A stretch of 64,000 nucleotides of DNA from Paralithodes platypus (taxonomy: Eukaryota; Arthropoda; Malacostraca; Decapoda; Lithodidae). Within the stretch, counting starts at the first letter, position 1; each line of letters starts with the position of its first letter. Shown piece by piece: positions 23,441 through 34,393 of this stretch. The translations under genes and the position numbers were made by a program. The notes beneath the pieces were generated by a model. It had not been told where the DNA came from, searched no databases, and worked only from the letters and a program-made list of their open reading frames with translations. Where the stretch lies: assembly GCA_032716605.1 (NCBI GenBank), contig CM064573.1, forward strand, positions 5,037,782 to 5,101,781, given 5' to 3'.

Positions 23441-24394
23441 GCATTTTTTTCGGAAGTGTTGGTAGCTCTGTTCCACAGGCGAAGCTAGGCGCGCACCAGT
23501 TGGTATGCCTGAAGTAGTAAACAAACCTTGTCAAACAAACGTTTCCAAGGGTTGACTTGCATTATTGTTGCCCAAAACATGATTTAGACCACAAATATTG
23601 TCTTCAAAGCATATTATGTTGACTTGCACAAACACAAGAATGAATTGTCAACATGATATTAATAAATACAGGTTCCTAGCTCTAAATCGCGCATGTAGCC
23701 TACACCAACAAGCCATATTCTGTTGTAGTATTTAGACCTAGCCTATAGCCTATTATCCAAGAATATAATTACATATAAACTGATATGATAAGAAACAGGG
23801 ATGGAGATAAATTAGATTAGCCGAATGTAGTGCGAATTAGTGTACCGTATATCAAGCATGAGCACTTTTCAATTACAAGGTCAGTCTTCCATTTCTGACC
23901 AAAACTTAACAACTAGGCTATAGGAATCGTACAATAACCCACTATTGAGAAATATTTACCTTCAAAGTTCAATACACATTATAGCCTGACATATTCTGGT
24001 GTGCTGAGTTCAAATACTAACTTGAACTTCTGTAGGCCTAGCCTATATATTATATAGGCCTAGGCTAGATTTATTTTCTATTCAGCGAACAAAAAATAAA
24101 AGCTAGGCTATATTTGATCTGGCCCAATTTGGTAAAAATTGCAATTCATGGCCCATGGTAGATTTACTGTGCTATTGAAACTAGTTTTTTCAATGTTTAT
24201 ATTTAGGCTACCGATATTTATTTATTAATTATCTAATTTGACCGTTTTTTATTTGTATACATTATTTTGGGGCAAGAATGTAGTTACCGGGTGTACCGGC
24301 AGTACCGCCCACCTTGTTTACACTATGCGGATGCCTTTGGATATAAAAATACATCAGCCTAACCAAACAACCTAACCTAGTATTCATGCAGTAA
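23441..24394. other. AT-rich spacer
   Basis: No gene recognised. Many TAGGCCTA-like motifs. Confidence 0.5.
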
Positions 24395-24960
24395 TGACAG
24401 GGGGCAAATAACAGAAAATATAGCGTCGAAATGGACGGGAACGTAAGTGCGAGCGCACAACATGACATCCTTCCCTATTTTGGTAAGGGTTGTGTTAGCG
24501 GGCATACCACCTGCTTTGTTTCCATATTCGCACACTCACAGTTACATTCACGTCTAATTTGACTGCTGTTATTTGCCCCTGGTAATATACTGTATATGAT
24601 GATGACAATGTCATGGGGGGTGAGGGGACATAGCACCCCTCAAACCATTATTGTATCCCACGGCCAGGTGTTGGGTAAATTGTTTTACCGTGGTATACAA
24701 TAATGGTTTGAGGGGGGCTCACCCCCCATCATCCCCATGACTTGTTGTCATTATCATACATATTACCAGCAGGGGCAAATAACAGCAATGAAATTAGACG
24801 TGAATGTAACTGCGAGCGTGCGACTGTAAACAAAGTGGACAGTACGCCCACTAACACAACCCTTACCATTATTTGTTATTTGCCCTTCTGCAAACAATAT
24901 ATACTGTATATTGATGACAATAATTCCTGGGAAGGTGAGGCCCCCCTCAACCTAAGAAGC
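24395..24960. mobile_element. Fold-back element with diverged side copies
   Basis: 24482-24656 and 24695-24867 are inverted arms of about 175 bp. Shared blocks are GGTAAGGGTTGTGTTAG, GTTACATTCACGTCTAATTT, TGCTGTTATTTGCCCCT and CTCAAACCATTATTGTAT. The 38 nt centre is itself partly palindromic (CCACGG/CCGTGG). A diverged direct copy of one arm lies at about 24395-24460 and another at about 24883-24955. A scrap also occurs at about 47877-47930. No coding capacity. Confidence 0.75.
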
Positions 24961-25864
24961 GGACATAATAGAAAATTAATGAACTTAACGGTCATGGCCC
25001 AGAGCGTGCAAATCGCCGCGGAAGGTTGCTTGGATAATACTGAACCTTTAAATAAGATTCTTCCAAGTTTTAAATTTATTTTTGTTCTTGGGTAATCTGA
25101 ATCAAAGATGAATCACCAATAGTTATGATTTAGGCATCAATGAGTAGGTTATTCATCATATTAGCTATCCATTAGTATAGTTTTGAAGATTGGATGATAT
25201 TCTTATGTTCTTTACTCTCCCCTCAAAGGCTAGGCTATCATATAGTTTGGCAAAGGCTAGGTTACCATGTAGTTAGGCAAATATCTTTGTAAGGCCTCGC
25301 CCAATTTTTTACCGATTACTCACATACACCAGTGGCTTGCACTATTTGTTTCACTAACTGGCCTTCCTTGTGCAGCCCAATATAATGTGCAATTAGATCC
25401 GGTGTCACATTCTTTCGCTGACCCGTACACACTAAAAACTGACGGGGACTTGTCCACCACTGCCATACTGATCATAAAATGACTGATACCGATCCACCCA
25501 CCACAGCTGCTGGAAGCACTGATGTTCCAACACTGTATGTACTGTATGTAATAATACAGTACCATAATTATTCCTAACCTTCAAGACTAGAGAATACTAA
25601 GGATGTAAAGTAAATTCAGACAGAAAATCCACAAATTTTATTTGAAACAGTGTGCGGGGGACTCTGGTGACTAGTGGGGTTTTTCTTACAAACATTGAGT
25701 AGGCTATATTTGACTATTATTGCTTTGCTGATTCAGTCCTTTCAATGCATTAATATTGTGCACAGTGTGACTACATTTTGACACATGTTAATGTAATAAG
25801 TTTGAAAATTCAGGTTTTGAGGCTTGCCAGGGATCAAGAACAATCCCAAGTTTTCAAAAAAATC
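24961..25864. other. Spacer
   Basis: No gene recognised. Confidence 0.45.
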
Positions 25865-25870
25865 TCATAC

Positions 25871-26335
25871 TGGGAGGTTTGACGACCTCCCTTATAACCA
25901 AATAAGGAAAACCTCTTATTTGGTAGCAGTCTCGGAGTATCCAACGTAGGGCTTATGATCTCAGCCGCTACCACAGCGGGCCGATTTATCGGTACTAACG
26001 CGAAGTAAACAAATAATCTCTAGAGTTGCACCTCAATTCACTACTAGGCATGTTGTACACACTCCGAGACGACTAAGAAGGAAGAGAAAGCGAAGGAGAG
26101 AAAGAATTGTTATAGTTACCCATTTAATCTAGCTGCTCTCCTCTAAGCCATGCTCCATCTTCTATGAGCCTGCGCCAGGACCTGCCAAAGTATCGAGGTA
26201 TTAAGTAATCAATTTAGATTGGATGGGCAGGGGATCTGCATGAGGGCGGGATACTCTGTCGTTGGATACTCCGAGACTGCTACCAAATAAGAGGTTTTCC
26301 TTATTTGGTTATAAGGGAGGTTGTCAAATCTCCCA
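25871..26335. mobile_element. Fold-back element with 76 bp arms
   Basis: 25871-25946 and 26260-26335 are inverted arms with about 96% identity. Each begins TGGGAG.TTTGAC and includes an internal hairpin CCAAATAAG/CTTATTTGG, ending at GGAGTATCCAACG. The loop, 25947-26205, carries about 260 bp that recur in inverted orientation at 47150-47395. The right arm stops one base before the 36 bp repeat at 26337. Confidence 0.85.
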
Positions 26336-26689
26336 ATTTAGTAGCAGTCTCTACGTTTCCAACGTAGGGCTTGAATCCCAAATTGGAGGCGGACATCCAA
26401 GAAACCTTAAAAACCCCAAGCCTTAGCAAAAGTAGATGACCAAGAAAAGACACAAATAAACAAATCAGTTTATAGGAAAAAGAGCGTAACAGTACGGTGC
26501 ATATTAAGAAAGTAAATGTTACAAGTGTATCAGTCTAGGGTCTAAAATGCACAGGCAGGTAAAGGAAGAGGTCATGTCGACCTGGGAATGGCACACCAAC
26601 ATGGGAAAGGTGAAGTCAATTGTAAAGTAGTACAATAACAAACAGCACGGCACAGCATGTGGATGACCTCCGAAGACACTCTTATGTAC

Positions 26690-27490
26690 AAAACATGGGT
26701 ATGAGGCATAGGCATACCAATACAAAAACCCGTAGACAGTATAGTCCAAATGTAATAAACCTTAAGAGTTACATCCGTAACACTAAACAGACAGTACTGT
26801 TCAGACAAGTATTGAAAGAGAAAGTCTTTGTACAAGCATACAAACCCCCCCCCCCACCTGTTGTAGGGAAAGGAAGAAAATACAGTACGGGAGGAAGAGA
26901 TACAGGAGACGGTGGACGTCACCACATGACACTCCGTAGTTACACGACATGGGTAGGAGGCAGAAGCATACCAACACAAAACCCGTAGACAGTTGAGTCA
27001 GAAAGTAAAAACTGGAAGAGCGAAATCCTAAAGTGAAGCCAAGTGGAAAGTATTCACAAAAACACAAGGCACGGCATAGCAGGCGGACGCCATCAGACGA
27101 CACTCTGGAGGTACATGACATGGGTAGGAGGCATAAGTATACCAACACAGAACCCGGAGACAGTGGAGTCAGAACGGAAAAAGTGTAAGAGCGAAAACCG
27201 TAAGTGAAGGCAGGTGTTAAGTGTTTACAAAACAAAATGGCACGGTATAGCCGGCTGACGACATCATCCGACATTCGTCATGTACAAGACATGGGTATGC
27301 GGCATAAGCATACCAAGGTAAAACCCGTAGACAGTGTAGTCATAATGTAAAAACCGTAAGAGTGACATCCTCCATACCAAACAGACATGTATTGAAAGAA
27401 AGGCTTTGTACAAGCATACAAAAAAGACCTCCCCCCCCCCCTTTGTCAGGGAAAGGAAGAAAATACAGTATGGGACGAAGACAGCAGGAA
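26690..27490. repeat. 171 bp tandem repeat with higher-order insert
   Basis: CATGGGTA..AGGCA...ATACCAA recurs at 26694, 26948, 27119 and 27290, spacings 254, 171 and 171. The longer spacing contains an extra 83 bp block with a C-run, followed by GGGAAAGGAAGAAAATACAG, which recurs at 27390-27490. Since 171 is 57 codons, minus-strand frames repeat in phase (for example LLPMSC every 57 residues in 27274-26801). No known protein is recognised. Confidence 0.8.
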
Positions 27491-30250
27491 GAGAAGCAGG
27501 ATGGATGACGAAGCAGACGTTGATGGAACGCGACCCAAGGCATATGAAGCCTGGCCGTGGGCATGGAGAGGTATGTGCACACCGAAGCCCGTCCTGGCAC
27601 AGTGGCACACACAGAAGCAACAGGGCGTGAATCCGGCATAGCAGAAGTTCCATACGAGTCTACAAAACTAACAGAAGGGGTCAAAGTGACGAACCCGAGG
27701 GAAGGGGCCCTGGCTATGGTTTGGAGCCGGACGGAGCATAAAGCAGGTCTTCAGAAGGTGACACCCCTTGTGAGGTAGCACCAGCCCCGTCAAGGCCTCT
27801 AAGGGTACCCCAAGAGCGGGCAGGCGGCCTCGAAAGATGTAGGACCGTACATGCCGGCGAGTGTCCCAAACCAGTGATGAAGGGAACGGAACACAAACGC
27901 AACCGAGGGAGCTGTGTGCTCACTACCCAGCGTCACGGAGCCAGTTAGGGAACCCAATCCAAGATGACTGAAGCCCTCCATGGAGACATCAGCCAGCGCC
28001 GATGAAGCATATCAGCCAAGCCGAGGTCAAAAGGCGGCAACCACCCAGCCACACAAACATTTATGACACAAATGCCAACAAGGGCCCTAGGGCCCCAATC
28101 CGGCCCAAGAGGAAGCCGGAGACAGGGAGGGGAACGGAACACGGATACCATTGTTTCAGCCGTTTGGCAACACACTTGCGGCGGCAACAGAGTTTACATG
28201 TTGGAGCAGCGGTGGGGCAGGACTTTAGTGTTCCGTAGGCCAATTGTCTAACCGACAGGAGAGTCTTGTGAAGGTGCAGTCTCTTTGGAACACTGTTAAG
28301 GCTGGTGTGGTAACCGAGACTGCAGGAGCAAGTGCAGCGGGGGGACTCCGGCGAGTCATGCTGAGGCACGGTTAGCACCACACCAACATCATCCACAGTG
28401 ACGACTGGGCGGGCCAGTGGTGAGGTGGGACCTGATCGTCCTACAGTACACCCCAACTACCGAAAAGCAACCCGTCTGAGCCGTTACAATGCGTGTGAAC
28501 GGACAAATGACGGGAACCCAGTACACATATGTATAGCGGAGCGTACCAAGCACGGGCCGGCCACATGGGCGCGATCAACCAAACCCCGCGCCAGAAAAAT
28601 CCCAGCCCGTGGAGGACGTAGCACATGAGGAGTGCGACGGGCGGAGGCAATGTGGACACCGACTGTCACCCACTCCAGTCCGTGCCGAAGGCATCAGCGG
28701 ATAAGAAGACCAACCGAAAGGCCACCGACAAGCCCGCCAGGGCAAGACAGCGATCCCGCAGGAAGAAGAACGGTACCAACAGGATCATGGCCCGGACGCG
28801 AAAGTGAAGAGCCCTGACCACTTGCCGTTGTGGCGAAGACCCATGTTAGATCGGGAGTCCCACCCCCCTCACACGACGCATCTGTGGCTATCCAGATGGC
28901 CGCCGGGGGAGCAGGCCAGGGCACCGCTGCCGCGAGCGAGCCTCGAGTGACCCAGTGTGATAGGCTCATATGTAGCAAGCGCGGTACCGGCCACAGCCAG
29001 TAAAGGGGGGGGCGATACAGGGAAGTGTTAGGGGACCAGTAGAACAAGGTAGTCGATTCCGAGCTGGCCTAAAGGCCCGGTCAGTGCCGCCCAAGGTAAA
29101 GATCCCAGCCGGGAAAACACCCAGAACACGTTCGTGAACGAGAACGGGCAGAACACGACAAGTGTTGACGTGGACACCCGACCCAGGGGAACAGGAGCAC
29201 AGTGGAGGTTCCATGGCTCCCAGTGTGAAGGTGGGAGGACCGCCATGTGAAATAGCGATGGTGAACCCCAGGCCTGTGACACGGACGACTACAGCGAGTG
29301 TGTCCAGGACACAATGTGTGGAGATGTTATCACGACGGCACCTCCCCCATACATGGACCGGAGTACCTGGGCCACCTCCTGAGACACTGCGTCGATGACG
29401 GGGAGGGCGCCCGAGAGGAGGTTGAGACCTCCACCTCCAGGCCAGACCCTACTATACCCCGTCGTGCCCACGACCGGCATGGCTAGCACAGGAAGTGGGG
29501 GCGGGAGAAGCCGGTGCGGGCGCTTTGCGTCAGGCCCACCACCAAGTCAATGAGACGGCCGGTTGAGGGGAGAGGGTATGGGCCAGGAGGAGCTACGCAT
29601 TGTGCGGAGCATAGCCTCCCTTAAGTTGTCATGGAGAAAGGAACTACCATGGCCAAACCCCCGTCCACCTAGTCGTCCTGACGAAAACGGAGAGCAGGCC
29701 TCACGCTCCGGCCTGTCCCCCTCCCGTCCGAGCAAGGCAGCGGAGGACGAGGGTCCCGGAACTTGCCAGCATAGTCCACCCAAAGGACGGAATGGAAAAC
29801 CGGGTACAAACGGCCACGGGAGGAGCGTATACAACGCCCCCCACTGCCCGTCCCATAGCCCAAGCCCCAGGGCTCCTTGCCGGTGACGGACCACCACTCG
29901 CATGGTTGGAGGAGGACGATGAGGGCTTCGCCACGACCTCCCATTGTGCGGAGCATGTGTCGCTTAGCACAAGCAAGAAAGCCTCCTGCCAAGCCACCCC
30001 CAGGAACGTCAGTCCCGGACTTAAAAGGGCCGGCAGGAGGAGGTGGCTGTGGACGTCGACAGGGGCTGACGAGCAGAGAAACCACCCGAACCAGTCGACG
30101 GCAATGGGTGGTGAACGTCCTGGACCGGGCAGGAAAAGCGAATGCAACGTAGGGCTGAAGAACCCAGTGAAGTCCGAGGAGCGGAGCAGCAGGCCAGACA
30201 CAAAAGTGGAGGCCACGGTGGGGATGGACGGTAAAAGGTCAATGAAGAAA
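27491..30250. other. GC-rich low-coding interior of the composite
   Basis: About 2.8 kb of GC-rich sequence. Open frames on both strands (for example 29792-30331 plus, 30270-29701 minus) overlap each other, lack domain-like patterns and are explained by GC content. No RNA gene or element recognised. Confidence 0.5.
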
Positions 30251-31310
30251 GGAGGGAATCCAATACACACAGGACCAACACCACGTGAGCAGAGGCCTGG
30301 GACCTGTCAGCGAGGCTCTGTGGCGATCTAGGAGCAAGAGGCGACCTGTGGAGTGGATTCGAGGCACAGAAGGAAATTAATAGAGGACACATCAAGGGGG
30401 GGAAACCCAGCGAAGCAGCTGGTCCCTGGGTGCATATGAATGCAAAGGGCATAAAGAACCAGAGGAAAAAGACACGTGGCCGATTCCTGGTGACAGATAC
30501 AGGGCAGAGGGTACATCCAAGACTATAAAACCCACCTGTGGAGCGAGGTTCTATAAAAAGAGGAAGAGGCAGATGGCACCCTGCCTGTTTGGCGGAAAAC
30601 GTGTGTAAACACAACGCGGAGTCAAGGCCGAACCCCCCTGGCAGTAAAAAGTCAAGTGTGAGCTACCCGACACCTAAGTGGTACAAATAGGAGGGGGAAT
30701 CCAAGACACACAGGACAATCGCCACGCGAGCAGAGTCTTGGGACTAGGCAACAGGTCCCTGACTCCACCTACTACACTAGAAGGCCGTCTGTAGGGCGGG
30801 AACGAAGCACAGGAGGACACAGAGGATAAGAAATCAGCCAAGTAGCCATATCCAGGACCATATGTATATTCAAACTGAGACAGGGCACCAACTCCATCAA
30901 TAACCGAGAAAAAAGGCGATGTGGCCGATTCCCAGATACAGATATACAGGGTTCATCAAAAAGTAGAAAATATGCTTGTATAGCGGAATTCTAGAAAATA
31001 TGAAGAGCCAGAGGACACCAGGAGATCCTCGCCTGTGAGGCGATCTAGGCCCGTCGGCCTTCCTCCGAAGCAGGGTGCGTCCAGGAGGTGAAGGGCGGAG
31101 AGACAAACTTCACATCGGCGGGGGTCGTAGACATCCTTGGCGTAGAAGGCCGTGCGGAGGCAGCACCCCCGACCGAAAGCATGTCAGGCGGAAGCTGGGA
31201 GGAGCCGTCAGTACGGCACCGAAAAATGGGGGGGGGAGCGTCACAGACCAGTGGAGGTGAGACAGGGGAAAAGTATGAGGCAGTAGAGCCAAAATAGCAG
31301 TTGAAACCCA
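30251..31310. repeat. Diverged monomers of the composite repeat
   Basis: GGGAATCCAA.ACACACAGGAC.A.CGCCAC motifs at 30254 and 30695 start related blocks that recur at 32711 and 33431. Downstream landmarks include GGCCG.CTGTAGGGCGG and GATGTGGCCGATTCC. Identity is partial. The block ends at the LINE insertion at 31311. Confidence 0.65.
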
Positions 31311-32408
31311 AGTCCATAGCCGCGGTTGTGGACGGCCATTGTTCACTTCCTCACCCTATAAACTCCGGTGTTCCTCAGGGCTCTCTCCTATCTCCTATTC
31401 TCTTTCTAATTTTTATAAATGATCTCCTTAACTGTACCTTAATTCCCATCCATTCAAACGCAGACGACTCAACCTTACACTACTCCATTACTTTTTCAGA
31501 ACGCCCCAGCCAGCAATCCCTCAACGACAAACGTAATGAAGCCATACAACTCTTAAATTCTGATCTAAATACTATTTCCAATTGGGGCAGAGAAAACCTT
31601 GTTAACTTTAATGCTTCCAAAACCCAATTTCTCCATCTATCTACCCGTCAGGATCTCCCAGCGGACTATCCCTTATTCTTCAACAATACAAAAATCAACC
31701 CTTCATCCTCTCTCAATATTCTTGTTGTCTCTTTTTCTTCTGCTCTCATTTGGAAGGACCATATTACCAGTCTTGCTAAGGCAGCCTCCCAGAAGCTGGG
31801 CGTGCTCAACCGCCTTAGGGGGTTCTTTTCCCCTGCACAGCTTCTTGCTCTGTACAGGGGCATAGTGCGCCCTTGCATTGAGTATTGTTCACATGTGTGG
31901 GGAGGTTCCTCTCACACCGCTCTCCTAGACAAGGTTGAAAGGAAGGCCTTTTGTATCATTAACTCCCGTCCACTCACCAACTCTCTGCAATCTCTCTCTC
32001 TCCGCCGCAATGTTGCATCTATCTCGCTATTCTATCGCTACTATAATAATCAGTGTTCCTCAGAGCTATCCCAGTGCATACCACCTCCTTTACGTAGGGC
32101 ACGTGGTACCCGTCTTGCAATTCAGTCCCACCCCTACTCTGTGCAGCTCTCCAACCCAAGAGTGAAACGTTACTCTCAAACTTTCTTCTACTCAACAGCT
32201 GAGCTCTGGAACTCTCTCCCAGAATCAGTTTTTCCCGCTTCCTATGACTTAAATTGCTTCAAACTCTGTGTGTCCAGGCATTTTGGCTCGAACGTCCCTT
32301 GATTTTGGCCCTGTCACTCTTTCAACTATGGGGGAGGCACTCGCTATAGGCAGTTATGCCTTTTGCCTCCCTCAATCACATAGAAAAAAAAAAAAAAAAA
32401 AAAAAAAA
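31311..32408 (+). mobile_element. 5'-truncated I/Nimb-like LINE with poly(A) tail
   Basis: A plus-strand copy closely similar to the 6907-10165 element, beginning within RT at the [11 protein letters not shown] region. It ends with 25 A residues at 32384-32408. The interrupted host repeat resumes with GTAAGACAATATCC, which matches the start of the next monomer at 33118, so the LINE sits at or near a monomer junction. Confidence 0.9.
31316..32302 (+). CDS. LINE reverse transcriptase, C-terminal part
   Basis: An open frame of about 330 codons includes [15 protein letters not shown] and the thumb and C-terminal parts, ending RHFGSNVP as in the 7012 copy. The catalytic region reads SNADDSTL where the longer copy has SYADDSTL, so the tyrosine before ADD is replaced. 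An ATG at 31301 lies in host repeat sequence and is not native. Endonuclease and most of RT are missing, so the fragment is inactive. Confidence 0.85.
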   Translation: MAAVVDGHCSLPHPINSGVPQGSLLSPILFLIFINDLLNCTLIPIHSNADDSTLHYSITFSERPSQQSLNDKRNEAIQLLNSDLNTISNWGRENLVNFNASKTQFLHLSTRQDLPADYPLFFNNTKINPSSSLNILVVSFSSALIWKDHITSLAKAASQKLGVLNRLRGFFSPAQLLALYRGIVRPCIEYCSHVWGGSSHTALLDKVERKAFCIINSRPLTNSLQSLSLRRNVASISLFYRYYNNQCSSELSQCIPPPLRRARGTRLAIQSHPYSVQLSNPRVKRYSQTFFYSTAELWNSLPESVFPASYDLNCFKLCVSRHFGSNVP

Positions 32409-33535
32409 GTAAGACAATATCCAGGAAGATGCCAAGTAGCAAGGAAAGTCAATTAAAAGACACCCACACAGTAGACCACAAACACCAGGGCTGGGACAAG
32501 CCCATTTGGCAAGACCCAACCCTGGTAAACAGGTCCAAGTCCTTTGGGGAAAAAAGACCCCACCCAAAATACCTGAGAACCCTCCGGGAGAGCGGAGGGA
32601 GGAGGGGGCGAAGCGGTGGAGGTTTCGCCGGCAGGAGAGCGGGCACCAGCAGGAAGGAAAAAGGTCAAGTGTGAGCAACCCAACAGAACCCTATTAGTGG
32701 AAATAGGGAAGGGGAGGGAATCAATACACACAGGACAATCGCCACTATGGGTCGAGTCCTAGGACTTTTCAGGAGGTCCTGGGGGCCACCTAGTATACTA
32801 GGAGGCCGCCTGTAGGGCGGAAAATAGGTACCGAAGGAGGACACAAGGGAGAGGAAACAGCCAAGCAGCTGTCGTCCAAGGAGTCCTGTCCAGGTACAAT
32901 GAAAAAAGGTGGCAGAACAGGGCGCTGAAAAGTGAAAACCAAGTCAAGTGAAAAAGCTATGTGGCCTAGGCCTTGACAAGGTATAGGGCATGACATGTCG
33001 GCCGAGAGCAGGGAGGAGCCGGCATCACAGCACTGAAAAATGGGGGAAGCATTACCCACCAGTGGAGGTGAGACAGGCAATATGAAGCAGTATAGCCAAA
33101 TCAGCATGTAATACTCAGTAAGACAATATCCAGTAAGAAGCTAAGTAGCAAGTATAACAGGAAAGTCAAATAAAAACCACCCACACCGGAGACCCTCAAC
33201 ACCAGGGCTGGGACAAGCCCCTTAGCGAGGCCCAACCCTGGGAACAGGTCCAAACCAAATTTTGGGGAAATTTGTCCCATCCGAAATACCTGAGAACCCT
33301 CTGTGAGAGCGGAGGGAGGAGGTGGCGAAGTGGCGGCGGCGTAGGGACAGCCGGCAGTAGAGCGGGCACCAGCTGGAAGGAAAAGGTCAAGTGTGAGCAA
33401 CCCAACAGTACCCTATAAATTTAAATAGGGGCGGGGAGGGAATCCAAAACACACAGGACATCGCCACTTTGGGTCGAGTCCTAGGACTTTTCAGGTGATC
33501 CTTGGATCCACCCAGTATACAAGGAGGCTGGCGTT
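32409..33535. repeat. About 710 bp tandem monomers (units 1 and 2a)
   Basis: GTAAGACAATATCCAG begins units at 32409 and 33118. Both contain CACCAGGGCTGGGACAAGCC, ACCTGAGAACCCTC, GAGCGGAGGGAGGAG and GTCAAGTGTGAGCAACCCAA, and then GGGTCGAGTCCTAGGACTT. Read on the minus strand, each has a pyrimidine/GC-rich stretch followed by an AT box. That box is CCCTATTTAAATTTATAGGG in unit 2. Unit 2 is cut at about 33535 by a 9.3 kb nested insertion and resumes at about 42815. Confidence 0.8.
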
Positions 33536-33683
33536 GGTGGTGGACGTGCCTCTTGCGCTCCTCACATCCACATGCGTCCGGACTTTGACTCTGTTGGTCC
33601 CTTCTCTTTGAATTATTGAGGACCTTGCTGCCTCTACATTTGTTAATACCTGGTGGGTTGTACCTGTCCTACTCCTAACAGCT

Positions 33684-34393
33684 ATGACTGGAGGTAGGGT
33701 GATCACACGAGGCCGGGGTAGGGGGCGGGGTCGGGGTGGTACAGCTGGTGTACCGCCTCGTCGTCCTCCCCCCTCCCTGGCTACCAACACTGCTGTGCGT
33801 CCCCCGTGTAATTCCCCTCCCTCTAATTCGGATATATCTGTCACTAATGGCTCCCCTACCCTTTGTGGTACCTGTCATTTTCCCGTGGGTGATGAGGCCA
33901 TAGGGTGTGACAGGTGTGATGGTTGGTTCCACCCAGGTGCCATGTGTCTGGGTCTGTCAGAGGATATTATTGATAAAATTCTCGGACCTGAAGGTAATGC
34001 CATTCTTTTTGTTTGCCTAAAGTGTAGAATAGATAATCCCATTATTAGTTCCCCATCTAACTCTGGTTCCTCCCGGACTCAAGGTGAAAATGTGGGGACG
34101 ATCAAACAAGTGTCCGAAATGGTTTTAGCCTTGTGTTCAGCAGTTCGTACACTTACCAACCAAATGGAAGATCTTCAGCGTACTATGACCACCCTAATGC
34201 AGTCCCACACTGGTAAGGTCTCTCCTGTCCCCACCCCTCTCCCTAATAGTGAGGCCCTTAGAACTGACGGTGAAGCCCTTAGAACTGCAGTACGAGTTGA
34301 GGTGAGGGAGCGGGAGAAGCGGCACAAGTCCATTATTCTGCGTGGACTTCCTAACACTAATCTGGGCCAGGTTGCCCAAACATTTAAAGGTAT
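33684..34393 (+). pseudogene. LINE ORF1 with PHD-like zinc finger, C-terminus lost
   Basis: Gly/Arg/Pro-rich N-terminus (residues 1-40), then a PHD-like finger at about residues 59-113. It has CGTC, CDRCDGWFHPGAMC, and CLKC as the last pair. A coiled-coil-like stretch (MVLALCSAVRTLTNQMEDLQ) and a basic segment REREKRHKSIILRGLP follow. Such fingers are known in CR1-group ORF1 proteins, where they are thought to bind nucleic acid or chromatin. The LINE sequence ends near 34385-34393. The open frame then runs 50 bp into BEL sequence, in a different phase from gag, so no in-frame fusion exists. Confidence 0.75.

Noticed and set aside
27945..30614. Several 80-200 codon frames on both strands
   Set aside because: They overlap each other, lack conserved patterns and follow from high GC content with few stops.
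32409..33535. Direct repeats considered as a CRISPR array
   Set aside because: Units are about 710 bp and diverged, not short identical repeats with unique spacers, and the genome looks eukaryotic.
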